From: an uncultured Sphingopyxis sp. | Lineage (GTDB): Bacteria > Pseudomonadota > Alphaproteobacteria > Sphingomonadales > Sphingomonadaceae | Direction: 5' to 3' | NCBI GenBank assembly: GCA_936933955.1 | Contig: CAKZIN010000035.1 | Span: 1 to 64,000, forward strand | Length of the DNA: 64,000 bases | Shown: positions 25,908-35,813 of the stretch, piece by piece | Layout of the letters: each line of letters opens with the position of its first letter | Position numbering within the stretch: position 1 is the stretch's first letter | Position numbers and translations under genes: made by a program | Notes under the pieces: generated by a model | What the model was told of the DNA's origin: nothing | Database searches by the model: none | The model's input: the letters and a program-made list of their open reading frames with translations, nothing else

Positions 25908-26962
25908 CTGAACCCCTCCGGCTGCGGCCACTGCGGCGCGATGGCCGCAGCGACCCGAAACAGCTCGCCCATACCGCCCTCCGCGCTCGAGGCAGTGAGC
26001 CGCACCCGCGCCGCCTCCACCGCCTCCGCCTGATCCGGGCGGGAGGTCGCGAGCGCGGTCGCTCGCGCGTCGATGCCGAGCGCCGAGAGGAACGCGCCCT
26101 GCCCGACGGGGCCTGCGACATGCGCGCCCGCCCGGCGCCAAGAATCGGTCAGCGCGTCGAAATCGACGTGCGCGGTTAGGTCCTGCTCGCCCGGCGCTTC
26201 GAACGGATCGGCGTAGCGGTGGTCGCGCACCGCCTGCAGTGTCTCGCCGAGCGCGCTCGCGTCATGGCCATAGTCGATCGCCAGCAGCGCCCCGCCCTGC
26301 GCCACCACCCGCTGCGCCAGCGCGCAGGCGATCGCGACACTGGCGGGGGACGTTTCGAGCACGCTCCCCTCCTTCGCGGCGCGGGCGAAATCGGGCACCG
26401 CCGCGTCCATCGGGGTGGGGCCGAGCGATGGGCGGATCGCCCCGCCCTCCATGCCAATCACCCGCTCGCGCCAGCCGTGCGAGGTGCGTTGGAGCTGGCG
26501 GATCGGCAGCGCGTCGAAAAATTCGTTGGCGACGATGATCAGCGCCGCATCCTCGGGCAGCGTCGCAATGTCGTCGTGATGCACCGCGCCCGGCACCGCC
26601 GCCGCCTGGGCATCGCGCAGTGTCGGGCTCGTTTCGACGAGGTGGACCGCAGGCTCGAAGCCGAACCGCGTCATCACCCGCCGCGCGTCCGCGGCAAGGC
26701 TGCCGCGCCCCGGACCCAGCTCGACCCAATGCGCCTGCGGACGTCCCGCCCGTTGCCAGAGGTCCGCGCACCACAGCCCGATCAGCTCACCGAACATCTG
26801 GCTGATCTCGGGCGCGGTGGTGAAGTCGCCGTCCGCGCCGAGAGGGTCGCGCGTCGCGTAATAATGCGCGTTGCACCACGCCATGTAGAGGCTGAGCGGG
26901 ATGGTCGCCCCGTCGGCCAGCATCCGTTCCAGTCGCCGCGCCAGCGCGCTGGGTTCAGGCAA
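25904..26962 (-). CDS. MidA/NDUFAF7-type class I SAM-dependent methyltransferase
   Basis: A 352-aa methyltransferase of the MidA family. Mitochondrial NDUFAF7 methylates an arginine of complex I; bacterial partners are unknown. Motifs: FTTAPEISQMFGELIG, VELGPGRGSLAADARR (SAM-binding), IVANEFFDALP and LLAIDYGHD. It starts with TTG at 26962 and overlaps the lgt 3' end by 8 bp. Confidence 0.92.
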   Translation of the reverse strand: MPEPSALARRLERMLADGATIPLSLYMAWCNAHYYATRDPLGADGDFTTAPEISQMFGELIGLWCADLWQRAGRPQAHWVELGPGRGSLAADARRVMTRFGFEPAVHLVETSPTLRDAQAAAVPGAVHHDDIATLPEDAALIIVANEFFDALPIRQLQRTSHGWRERVIGMEGGAIRPSLGPTPMDAAVPDFARAAKEGSVLETSPASVAIACALAQRVVAQGGALLAIDYGHDASALGETLQAVRDHRYADPFEAPGEQDLTAHVDFDALTDSWRRAGAHVAGPVGQGAFLSALGIDARATALATSRPDQAEAVEAARVRLTASSAEGGMGELFRVAAAIAPQWPQPEGFR

Positions 26963-27848
26963 TGCTCGCCCCGCCGGCGAACGGCTCCACCCGCTGCCGC
27001 CGCCGCCGCGCGGTCGTGACGAGGTAGAGCCCGATGAGGATCAGCGGAATCGTCAGCCACTGCCCCATCGACAGCCCGGTGCGCGCGACAAGCCCTGTCA
27101 GCTGCGCGTCGGGTTCGCGGAAAAATTCCACGAAGAAGCGCGCGAGCCCCATCCACAGCGCAAAAACGCCGCACATCAGCCCCGGGTAATAGCGCGCCTT
27201 GGTCCGCCAGAAGAGCAGCGCCATGATGATCAGCAGCGCCAAACCCTCCAGCCCCGCCTGGTAGAGCTGGCTGGGGTGGCGCGGCAGCTGCGTGGGGTCG
27301 GCGGGAAAGATCAGTGCCCACGGCACGCTCGTCACCCGGCCCCAGAGCTCGCCGTTCACGAAGTTGGCGAGGCGACCCAGCAGCATGCCGAAAGGCACGA
27401 TCACCGCCACCCAGTCCATTGCCCGCAGGAAGTTGAGGCCGTGTTTGCGGCTCGCCCACCAAACGGCGCCGATGACGCCGAGGAAGCCGCCGTGAAAGCT
27501 CATCCCGCCATCCCACAGCCGCAGGACATGTCCGGGATTGGCGAGGTAATAGCCCGGCTGGTAGAACAGCACGTACCCCAGTCGCCCGCCAAGGATGACC
27601 CCCATCATCCCCCACAGCAGCAGGTCGTCGAGGTGGGTCAGGCTCATCGGCGCGCCGGGTTCGCGCAGCGTCCGGCGCAGCATCAGATAGCCGCCAAAGA
27701 TGCCGACGAGGTAAGCGAGGCTGTACCAGCGCAGCGTGAAAAAGCCGAGGTCGATGCCCGGCGTCAGGCCTAGGCTCTCCCACCGCGTATAGCCGGCGGC
27801 GTCGGGCAACGGGACGGCGCTTGCCAGCAACGAGATGGCGTCGATCAT
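26955..27848 (-). CDS. lgt: Prolipoprotein diacylglyceryl transferase
   Basis: Inner-membrane enzyme that adds diacylglycerol to the lipobox cysteine of prolipoproteins, 297 aa with seven helices. The Lgt signature GRLANFVNGELWGR is present, with the catalytic region SFHGGFLGVI and the C-terminal ARFFVEFFREPD. It starts with ATG at 27848 and is the first gene of the operon. The acyl-CoA synthetase faces it 75 bp away, so both promoters lie in 27849-27923. The second maturation enzyme, lspA, is also in this window. Confidence 0.97.
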   Translation of the reverse strand: MIDAISLLASAVPLPDAAGYTRWESLGLTPGIDLGFFTLRWYSLAYLVGIFGGYLMLRRTLREPGAPMSLTHLDDLLLWGMMGVILGGRLGYVLFYQPGYYLANPGHVLRLWDGGMSFHGGFLGVIGAVWWASRKHGLNFLRAMDWVAVIVPFGMLLGRLANFVNGELWGRVTSVPWALIFPADPTQLPRHPSQLYQAGLEGLALLIIMALLFWRTKARYYPGLMCGVFALWMGLARFFVEFFREPDAQLTGLVARTGLSMGQWLTIPLILIGLYLVTTARRRRQRVEPFAGGASIA

Positions 27849-27923
27849 GTTCTTACTCTTCCCTCACGCGTTCCGGACCCATAGCTTCGCCGCATAAGGA
27901 CACAAAGGGAGAGATTCGCCGAT

Positions 27924-29624
<1,701 letters not shown>

Positions 29625-29625
29625 C

Positions 29626-30888
29626 GTGGCCGGCCTCGCAACGCGTGCGCTGACCTCCGCCCTGTCGCGGCTGGTGCGGCGGGGGCGGTTGGAGCTCACC
29701 GACGCTGAAGGCACCACTCACCGCTTTGGCGATGGTGACCCCGCGTGGCCGGACGTCGCCATTCGCTTGGGCGACGCCCGCGTCGCCCGCGACATCGTGC
29801 GCGATCCGCGATTGGGCGCGGCGGAGGCGTTCCTCGACGGGCGGCTCGTCTTCGATCGCGGCGACGTGATGCAGCTTGCCACGCTGGCGCAGGGCGGTGC
29901 TGGGGGGCCGAAGCGGGAGGTGCGGCTCGAGGATCTGTCGACCCGCGCCCGGCGGCGCTGGACCCGCATGCGCCAGCACGCCAACCATCGCGCCGCGGCG
30001 CGCGCCAACGTCGCGCATCACTACGATCTCGACGACCGGCTCTACGACCGCTTCCTCGACCCGTGGCGACAGTATAGCTGCGCTTACTGGACCGACGACA
30101 CGCCCGATCTCGCCGCGGCGCAACGCGCTAAAATCGCGCACATCGCCGCCAAGCTCGACCTGCGACCCGAGCATCGCCTGCTCGACATCGGTTGCGGTTG
30201 GGGCGGGCTCGCCATCGCGCTCCATCGGCTGAGCGGCGCGGAGGTCACCGGCATCACCCTCTCCCAGCCGCAGCGCGACTATGCGACGCGTTGGGCGGAG
30301 CGAGAGGGTGTCGCCGACCGCGTGCTCTTCGAGCTGATCGATTACCGCGACGTCGCCGGGCAGTTCGACCGCATCGTCTCCGTCGGTATGTTCGAGCATG
30401 TCGGCACGCCGCACTATCCCGAGTATTTCCGCCGCGTCGCAGGGCTGCTGCGCGGCGACGGCGTGGCGTTGATCCACAGCATTGGGCGCAGCGACGGCCC
30501 GGGCCTTACCGACGCTTTTACCCGCAAATACATCTTCCCCGGCGGCTACATTCCCGCACTGTCGGAGGTGCTTCCCTCGGTCGAGGCGGCCGGGCTGATC
30601 GCCACCGACGTGGAGATTCTCCGCCTCCACTACGCCCGCACCCTGCGCGCCTGGTACGACGCCTGCCTCGCCGCGCGCGCGGAACTCGAAGTCGTCTACG
30701 ACGAGCGTTTCTTCCGCCTGTGGACCTTCTACCTCGCCGGAGCCACAGCCGCGTTCGAACACGGCGGCATGATGAACTTCCAGCTCCAGCTCACCCGCAA
30801 CGTCAGCACCCTCCCCCTGACGCGCGACTATATGGCGGAAAAGGAGCGGAAGTATCGCGTGGCTCTGGAAACCGCCTCAAGCGGTTGA
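29626..30888 (+). CDS. cfa: Cyclopropane-fatty-acyl-phospholipid synthase
   Basis: A 420-aa SAM-dependent enzyme that converts unsaturated acyl chains of membrane phospholipids into cyclopropane rings. It has the SAM-binding motif LLDIGCGWGGLA and typical segments SCAYW, GITLSQPQRDYA, and GMFEHVG. The C-terminal YIFPGGYIPALSE and FQLQL regions are conserved. It starts with GTG at 29626, one base after the acyl-CoA synthetase stop. The pairing suggests a lipid-modification unit. Confidence 0.95.
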   Translation: MAGLATRALTSALSRLVRRGRLELTDAEGTTHRFGDGDPAWPDVAIRLGDARVARDIVRDPRLGAAEAFLDGRLVFDRGDVMQLATLAQGGAGGPKREVRLEDLSTRARRRWTRMRQHANHRAAARANVAHHYDLDDRLYDRFLDPWRQYSCAYWTDDTPDLAAAQRAKIAHIAAKLDLRPEHRLLDIGCGWGGLAIALHRLSGAEVTGITLSQPQRDYATRWAEREGVADRVLFELIDYRDVAGQFDRIVSVGMFEHVGTPHYPEYFRRVAGLLRGDGVALIHSIGRSDGPGLTDAFTRKYIFPGGYIPALSEVLPSVEAAGLIATDVEILRLHYARTLRAWYDACLAARAELEVVYDERFFRLWTFYLAGATAAFEHGGMMNFQLQLTRNVSTLPLTRDYMAEKERKYRVALETASSG

Positions 30889-30901
30889 CGTAAGGGTCAC
30901 A

Positions 30902-30978
30902 TGGCGCGCCCGGCAGGGTTCGAACCTGCGGCCCCAGACTTAGAAGGTCCGTGCTCTATCCAGCTGAGCTACGGGCGC
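30902..30978 (-). tRNA. tRNA-Arg (anticodon TCT)
   Basis: A 77-nt cloverleaf on the minus strand. The acceptor stem begins GCGCCCG and pairs with CGGGCGC, the D arm contains TAGCTCAGCTGGATAGAGC, the T arm has GGTTCGAACC, and the anticodon stem CGGAC/GTCTG frames the loop CTTCTAA, so the anticodon is TCT (reads AGA). A CCA end is encoded. It lies between convergent cfa and the SDR gene. Confidence 0.97.
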
Positions 30979-31035
30979 GCGCGGAAGGTGGGTTAGCGGA
31001 GCGGGCGGCGTTGTGGAAGCGAGGTGGCTCGACCC

Positions 31036-32058
31036 TCACCTCCAGCGTTTGCGTGAGCCCCCTCGCGTCGCCATCGCGAGCAGCCCGCCGCCCAGCGCGA
31101 GCGCGCCAGTCAGGGCCGCGGTAAGCGCAGGGCGTTTCTGCGCTTCGAGGAAAAGGCTGCTCTTGCGGTAGTAAACGTCCTGGCTGCCCCGCTCCGCGCC
31201 ATCGGCACGCGGTTCGAAGAGGTTGTCGTACGTTGCCGGACTCGGCCTTTCATCGGTGGTCTGAAGCGGTCGGCCGATCGCCTCCATGGTCATGTCGGTC
31301 AGCCGCGGCGCCACTCGCCCGGTCAGACTGATGAGATAGCCGGTGCCTCCGACGTATAGTTCACGCTTCGGATTTGCGGCTGCGAACACCACCGCCTCAC
31401 CCACCAAAGCCGGATCGTAGAGCAACGGCGGCAGCCGCGCAGGCTCATCCATCAAGTTGCGGGCGTGGTCGGGATAGGGAGTGTGGATCGCCGAGGGCTT
31501 GATCAACGTCACCGACACCGGCGCCCCGTCGCGTTCGAGCTCCATCCGGAGGGAGTCGGTGAACGCCTTCACCGCATGCTTGGAGGCGGAATAGGCGCCC
31601 TGGTCGATCATCGCCCGGTCCGACAGCACCGAGCCGACGTTGATGATTGCTCCGCCCTTTCCGCGGAAGTGCTCAGCAGCAACCAGCGAGCCTTTGACGA
31701 GGCCAAAGTAATTGACGTCGAACACGCGTCGATGCTCGTCCATCGACATCGCGCTGACCGTTCCGAACACCGCTGCGGCGGCGTTGTTGACCCAGCTGTC
31801 GAAGCCGCCGAAGCGCTCCACCGCCGTCGCAGCAATCGCCTCCACCTGCTCGTCCGAAGCCACGTCGGCGACGCAGATCGCCACCTCGGCACCCTTTGCT
31901 TCAAGCTCGGCTGCGATCTTTTCGAGCGCCTCCCCATTTCGCGAGGCGAGCACCAGCCGGGCGCCCTCCGCCGCGGCGGCGCGTGCGGCGGCGAGGCCGT
32001 TGCCGCTGCTCGCGCCGGTGATAACGATAGTCTGCTGGCTGACGGGTTTGAGGCGCAT
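31036..32058 (-). CDS. SDR-family oxidoreductase with C-terminal membrane-associated extension
   Basis: A 340-aa short-chain dehydrogenase/reductase. The cofactor motif TGASSGNG is at about residues 14-21, and the catalytic Tyr-x-x-x-Lys is in QGAYSASKHAV with a serine in NVGSVLSD upstream. Past the usual ~260 residues is an extension with a hydrophobic stretch (LTGALALGGGLLAMA) and a basic end, suggesting loose membrane contact. The substrate is unknown. It sits downstream of purQ in the same direction after a 110-bp gap. Confidence 0.9.
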   Translation of the reverse strand: MRLKPVSQQTIVITGASSGNGLAAARAAAAEGARLVLASRNGEALEKIAAELEAKGAEVAICVADVASDEQVEAIAATAVERFGGFDSWVNNAAAAVFGTVSAMSMDEHRRVFDVNYFGLVKGSLVAAEHFRGKGGAIINVGSVLSDRAMIDQGAYSASKHAVKAFTDSLRMELERDGAPVSVTLIKPSAIHTPYPDHARNLMDEPARLPPLLYDPALVGEAVVFAAANPKRELYVGGTGYLISLTGRVAPRLTDMTMEAIGRPLQTTDERPSPATYDNLFEPRADGAERGSQDVYYRKSSLFLEAQKRPALTAALTGALALGGGLLAMATRGGSRKRWR

Positions 32059-32168
32059 GGGTGGCTCTCCGAAGGCGGGGGCCAGCGGGGGCCGGTCCTC
32101 GAAGCCTATCTAACGCCGCCCGCCTCGATCCGCCGCATCAGGCGCCGGATTTTGCGCTCGGTCGGCGC

Positions 32169-32843
32169 TCAGCCGACCAGTTCGCCGAGCACGCTTTCGA
32201 ACAGCGCGCGGCCATCGCGGTTGCCGTGCGCGTCGTCGATCGCGCGCTCGGGGTGCGGCATCATGCCGAGCACGTTGCCGGCCTCGTTGAGCACGCCAGC
32301 GATGCCTCGGGCAGAGCCGTTGACCTCCCGCGCATCGACGTAGCGAAAGGCGACGCGGCACTGCTGCTCGAGCCGATCGAGCGTCGCTTCGTCTGCGACA
32401 TAATTGCCGTCATGGTGCGCGACCGGGACCGTGATCCGCTGGCCCGCCGCGTACGCCCGCGTGAAGCGGCTGTCGGCGGTGACGACCTCAAGCTCCACAT
32501 CGCGGCAGACGAAGTGGAGCCCGGCATTGCGCATCAGCGCGCCGGGCAGCAGCCCCGCTTCGGTCAGCACCTGAAAGCCGTTGCATACGCCGAGCACCGG
32601 CACCCCGCGCCCCGCCGCCTCGACCACCGCGCGCATGATCGGCGAGCGCGCCGCCATTGCGCCCGAGCGCAGGTAGTCGCCGTAGGAAAAGCCGCCCGGC
32701 AAGGCGATGAAGTCAATGCGGTCGGGGAGGACTGCGTCGCCGTGCCAGACCATCGCCGGGGTGCGCCCGGTCACGTCGTGCAGCGCGCGCGCCATGTCGC
32801 GGTCGCAGTTGCTTCCCGGAAAGACGATGACCGCGCTGTTCAT
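32169..32843 (-). CDS. purQ: Phosphoribosylformylglycinamidine synthase subunit PurQ
   Basis: The glutaminase subunit of FGAM synthase in de novo purine synthesis, 224 aa. The class I amidotransferase nucleophile is in LGVCNGFQVL, and the His-Glu pair is in MMPHPERA. It starts with ATG 6 bp after purS ends. With PurS and PurL it forms the enzyme complex; purL is not in the window. Confidence 0.96.
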   Translation of the reverse strand: MNSAVIVFPGSNCDRDMARALHDVTGRTPAMVWHGDAVLPDRIDFIALPGGFSYGDYLRSGAMAARSPIMRAVVEAAGRGVPVLGVCNGFQVLTEAGLLPGALMRNAGLHFVCRDVELEVVTADSRFTRAYAAGQRITVPVAHHDGNYVADEATLDRLEQQCRVAFRYVDAREVNGSARGIAGVLNEAGNVLGMMPHPERAIDDAHGNRDGRALFESVLGELVG

Positions 32844-32849
32844 GCCCGC

Positions 32850-33083
32850 CTACTCCGCGCCGACGATGCGAAAGTTTTCGATCACGGTGTTGGCGAGGAG
32901 CGTTTCGCACATGCGGCGAATGTCCGCTTCGCTTGTGCCCTCGGCGACGTCGAGTTCAAGGTAGCGGCCTGCGCGCACGTCGCGCACGCCAGCGAAGCCG
33001 AGCCCCTCCAACGCGTGCTGGATCGCGCGTCCCTGCGGGTCGAGCACCCCAGGCTTGAGGGTGACGAACACCTCGACCTTCAT
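32850..33083 (-). CDS. purS: Phosphoribosylformylglycinamidine synthase subunit PurS
   Basis: A 77-aa bridging subunit of the three-part FGAM synthase. Typical features are the start MKVEVFVTLKPGVLDPQG and the helix GLGFAGVRDVRAGRYLELDV. It lies 6 bp ahead of purQ and 137 bp downstream of purC, all on the same strand. Confidence 0.96.
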   Translation of the reverse strand: MKVEVFVTLKPGVLDPQGRAIQHALEGLGFAGVRDVRAGRYLELDVAEGTSEADIRRMCETLLANTVIENFRIVGAE

Positions 33084-33220
33084 CGCAAAAGCTCCCCTGT
33101 CGGCGGTGCGCGCCCTATGCCCCGCGCGGCTGGGGGAGACAAGGCTCAGCCAACCTCGAACTACCGGGCCAGGAGCACGGCGAGCGCTAAGCCCGCGCAG
33201 TCGGCTTCCATCCGGCGGGA

Positions 33221-34000
33221 TTAGCGGCCGCGCTTCTTGCGCTGGTCGTCGAGGTCGAGCACCACTGATTCGCCGCCCTCGGGCAGCAGGCCCAGCCGCC
33301 GCGCGACCTCCTGATAGGCCTCCACCTCACCGCCGAGGTCGCGGCGGAAACGGTCCTTGTCGAGCTTTTCGTTGGTCGCCATGTCCCACAGGCGGCAGCC
33401 ATCGGGGCTGATTTCGTCCGCCAGCAGGATGCGGCTCCAGTCGCCATCCCACTGCCGACCGAACTCGAGCTTGAAGTCGACCAGCCGGATACCGATCCCT
33501 GCGAACAGCCCGCACAGGAAGTCGTTGATCCGCAGCGCGAAATCTTCGATGTCGCGCATCTCCTCCTCGCTCGCCCAGTTGAAACACTGGATATGCTCCT
33601 CGGCGATCAGCGGGTCGCCCAGCGCATCGTCCTTGTAGCAATATTCGATGAGCGTGCGCGGCAGGGGGGAGCCTTCCTCCAACCCCAGCCGCTTGCAGAT
33701 GGTGCCCGCCGCGACGTTGCGCACGACAACCTCGATGGGGACGATCTCGACCTGCTTGATCAACTGCTCGCGCATGTTGAGGCGGCGGATGAAGTGCGTC
33801 GGGATGCCGACCTGACCGAGCAGCGTGAAGATATGCTCGGAAATGCGGTTGTTGAGCACGCCCTTGCCGTTGATCGTGCCGCGTTTCTGCGCGTTGAAGG
33901 CGGTCGCATCGTCCTTGAAATACTGGATCAGCGTGCCCGGCTCGGGCCCTTCATAGAGGATCTTGGCCTTGCCTTCGTAGATCTGGCGGCGACGTGCCAT
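33221..34000 (-). CDS. purC: Phosphoribosylaminoimidazole-succinocarboxamide synthase
   Basis: SAICAR synthase, the step that joins CAIR to aspartate, 259 aa. Signature motifs are YEGKAKILYEGPEPG, KRGTINGKGVLNNRISE, and SRILLADEISPDG. ATG at 34000 gives MARRRQIYEGKAK; the frame runs further upstream but the added residues are unrelated. The 137-bp gap to purS contains no gene that I can support. It is possibly one transcript with purS and purQ. Confidence 0.96.
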   Translation of the reverse strand: MARRRQIYEGKAKILYEGPEPGTLIQYFKDDATAFNAQKRGTINGKGVLNNRISEHIFTLLGQVGIPTHFIRRLNMREQLIKQVEIVPIEVVVRNVAAGTICKRLGLEEGSPLPRTLIEYCYKDDALGDPLIAEEHIQCFNWASEEEMRDIEDFALRINDFLCGLFAGIGIRLVDFKLEFGRQWDGDWSRILLADEISPDGCRLWDMATNEKLDKDRFRRDLGGEVEAYQEVARRLGLLPEGGESVVLDLDDQRKKRGR

Positions 34001-34135
34001 GCGGCGATGCTTCCCGTTCGAAAGGCGCAGCGGGGGGAGACGCGATGGCCCCGGCGCGTGAGTGAGCGGCGCCAATAGGCGAAATCGCGCCCGCTCTCAA
34101 CGTCACCAAGTTGGCGGGTGGGAGCGAGCCTTTGT

Positions 34136-34729
34136 TCAGCGACGGCGGCGGCGTGGTGGGGGTGGCGCGGCGTCGCCCGGTCCCTGTACCGTTCGGCGCA
34201 AGCGGCTGACATCATAACCGAGCGCCCTCGCCCGCTCGACCATGGCGCTGTAGTCGTCTTCCGATGGCTGCGGGGCGCGATGGAGCAGCCACAGATACCG
34301 GCCGGAGGGCTCGCCAACGATCGCCCAGCGGTAATCGGGCGCACGATCGAGGATCCAATAGTCCCCCCAGAACGGCCCGAAGAAGCTCACTCGCAGGCGC
34401 GCGCGCGTCGCCTCATCCACCACCCGCGCGCGCCCCTCCGCCACCCGCAGGGGGCCATCGACGCCCCCCGCGCGACAGCTGTTGATGACGCGAAGGAGCC
34501 CGTCGGCGCGACGGCTATAGTCCGCCGTCACCCCCTCGCAGTCGCGCTGAAAGCTCGTCTCATAGCGCGCCAGTTCGTACCAGCGGCCGAGATACGCATC
34601 GAGGTCGACGGACCGCGCTGGCGCCGGAACCAGCTGATTGCCGACCGGAGGTCGATCGAGCACTGCGCAGCCGCCGAGCGACATCGCTGCGGCGGCGAGG
34701 GCGATGAGCGGGAGGAACGATCGTCGCAT
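34136..34729 (-). CDS. blc: Outer-membrane lipocalin (Blc-like lipoprotein)
   Basis: A 197-aa lipoprotein with a lipobox LGGC (cysteine near residue 21). It has the lipocalin opening LGRWYELARYETSFQRDC and the later motif FFGPFWGDYWILD, so it should form a beta barrel that binds lipids or fatty acids, anchored to the outer membrane in this family. ATG at 34729 gives a signal peptide MRRSFLPLIALAAAAMSLGGC. A proline- and arginine-rich C-terminal tail ends the protein. Confidence 0.9.
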   Translation of the reverse strand: MRRSFLPLIALAAAAMSLGGCAVLDRPPVGNQLVPAPARSVDLDAYLGRWYELARYETSFQRDCEGVTADYSRRADGLLRVINSCRAGGVDGPLRVAEGRARVVDEATRARLRVSFFGPFWGDYWILDRAPDYRWAIVGEPSGRYLWLLHRAPQPSEDDYSAMVERARALGYDVSRLRRTVQGPGDAAPPPPRRRRR

Positions 34730-34845
34730 GCAGTAGAGATAGGGGCTCACCCCCGCCGCGACAACGGCGCCCGATGCGCTCCGCCGCGCCTGTGCTGAGG
34801 CACGGGCGCAACCGATCAGCCATGCGCGCGGCATGGCCTCCCCGG

Positions 34846-35274
34846 TCAGGCCGCGGGCGTCACCCCGGCAACGGCGCGCGCGTTCTGCCCGGCGCCGACC
34901 GGTGCAGCCAGGATGTCGCGGGTCACGGTGCCCTTGTCGACCACCGCAGTGGCTGGATCGCCGACGCTCGAGCGGATGCCGTCCTCAGAACGCCCGATCG
35001 CGCCGAGCATCGAGGTTTCGACCTGACTGCGGGGAGCGGGGCCGCCGAACAGCGCGCGCAGCGTCTCCTGCGCGGTGGTGTTCTGCGTCGCCTGCGGCGC
35101 GCCGGGCTGCGGTGGGGCGAGGCCGTAGTCCGGCGGGATCACCAGCGGAGCAGCGCGCGTTACCGCAAACTCGTCAGGCCGGTTGCGCGAGAACAGCCCC
35201 GTCGATCCGCACGCGGTCAGCAGCAGCGCAGAGCCGGTCAGCGCGATCAGCGCGGTGGTGGACTTGGGGGTCAT
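34846..35274 (-). CDS. DUF3035 lipoprotein (BamF-like)
   Basis: A 142-aa lipoprotein with lipobox LTAC (cysteine near residue 22). The segment NRPDEFAVTRAAPLVIPPDYGL matches the DUF3035 pattern, which is sometimes annotated as the BamF subunit of the outer-membrane beta-barrel assembly machine. The start ATG shares a base with the lspA stop (TGATG), so it belongs to the ileS-lspA operon. The BamF function is a family-based suggestion. Confidence 0.75.
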   Translation of the reverse strand: MTPKSTTALIALTGSALLLTACGSTGLFSRNRPDEFAVTRAAPLVIPPDYGLAPPQPGAPQATQNTTAQETLRALFGGPAPRSQVETSMLGAIGRSEDGIRSSVGDPATAVVDKGTVTRDILAAPVGAGQNARAVAGVTPAA

Positions 35275-35813
35275 CAGCTCACTTCCTCTGTCGCGCGGGG
35301 GGTGGCCGCGCCGGTCTTGGCGTCCTTGTCGCGCACCAGCAGCGAGCGCGCAATCAAAAGCAGCACGCCGATGGTGATCGCGGCATCGGCCACGTTGAAG
35401 ATGGCAAATGGGCGGAAATCGCCAAAATGCAGGTCGGCATAGTCGATCACGTAGCCGAGCCGCACCCGGTCGATGATGTTGCCGATCGCCCCGCCGAGGA
35501 TCATGCCCAGCGCCAGCGCTTCGCCACGCAGCTTCTCACGGGTGAGCCATACCGCGACGCCCGCAGCGATCGCCGCGGTGAGCGCGACCAGCAGCCACCG
35601 CGCAGTCTCACTCTGCGCCTGCAGCGCGCCAAAGCTCACGCCATAGTTGCGGACGTAGGTGAGGTCGAAAAAGGAGATCAGCCGCACCTGTCCGACCGTC
35701 TCGAGCGACAGCGGATACAGCACCAGCCACTTGGCGACCTGATCCACCAGCGCGATCAGCGTGGCAAGGCCGAAGCCCAGCGCGGGCGCGGAGAGGCGGG
35801 AGGGGACGCTCAC
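35274..35813 (-). CDS. lspA: Lipoprotein signal peptidase LspA
   Basis: An aspartic membrane protease that cuts signal peptides from lipoproteins after Lgt has acted, 179 aa and four helices. The catalytic aspartates are in GNIIDRVRLGYVIDY and FNVADAAI. GTG at 35813 overlaps the ileS stop (GTGA) and starts close to the first helix; a longer frame upstream only shadows ileS. The ileS-lspA order is common in bacteria. Confidence 0.95.
   Translation of the reverse strand: MSVPSRLSAPALGFGLATLIALVDQVAKWLVLYPLSLETVGQVRLISFFDLTYVRNYGVSFGALQAQSETARWLLVALTAAIAAGVAVWLTREKLRGEALALGMILGGAIGNIIDRVRLGYVIDYADLHFGDFRPFAIFNVADAAITIGVLLLIARSLLVRDKDAKTGAATPRATEEVS

Noticed and set aside
33084..33220. Possible small gene or riboswitch between purC and purS
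   Set aside because: I find no frame with a ribosome site and no conserved purine riboswitch core.
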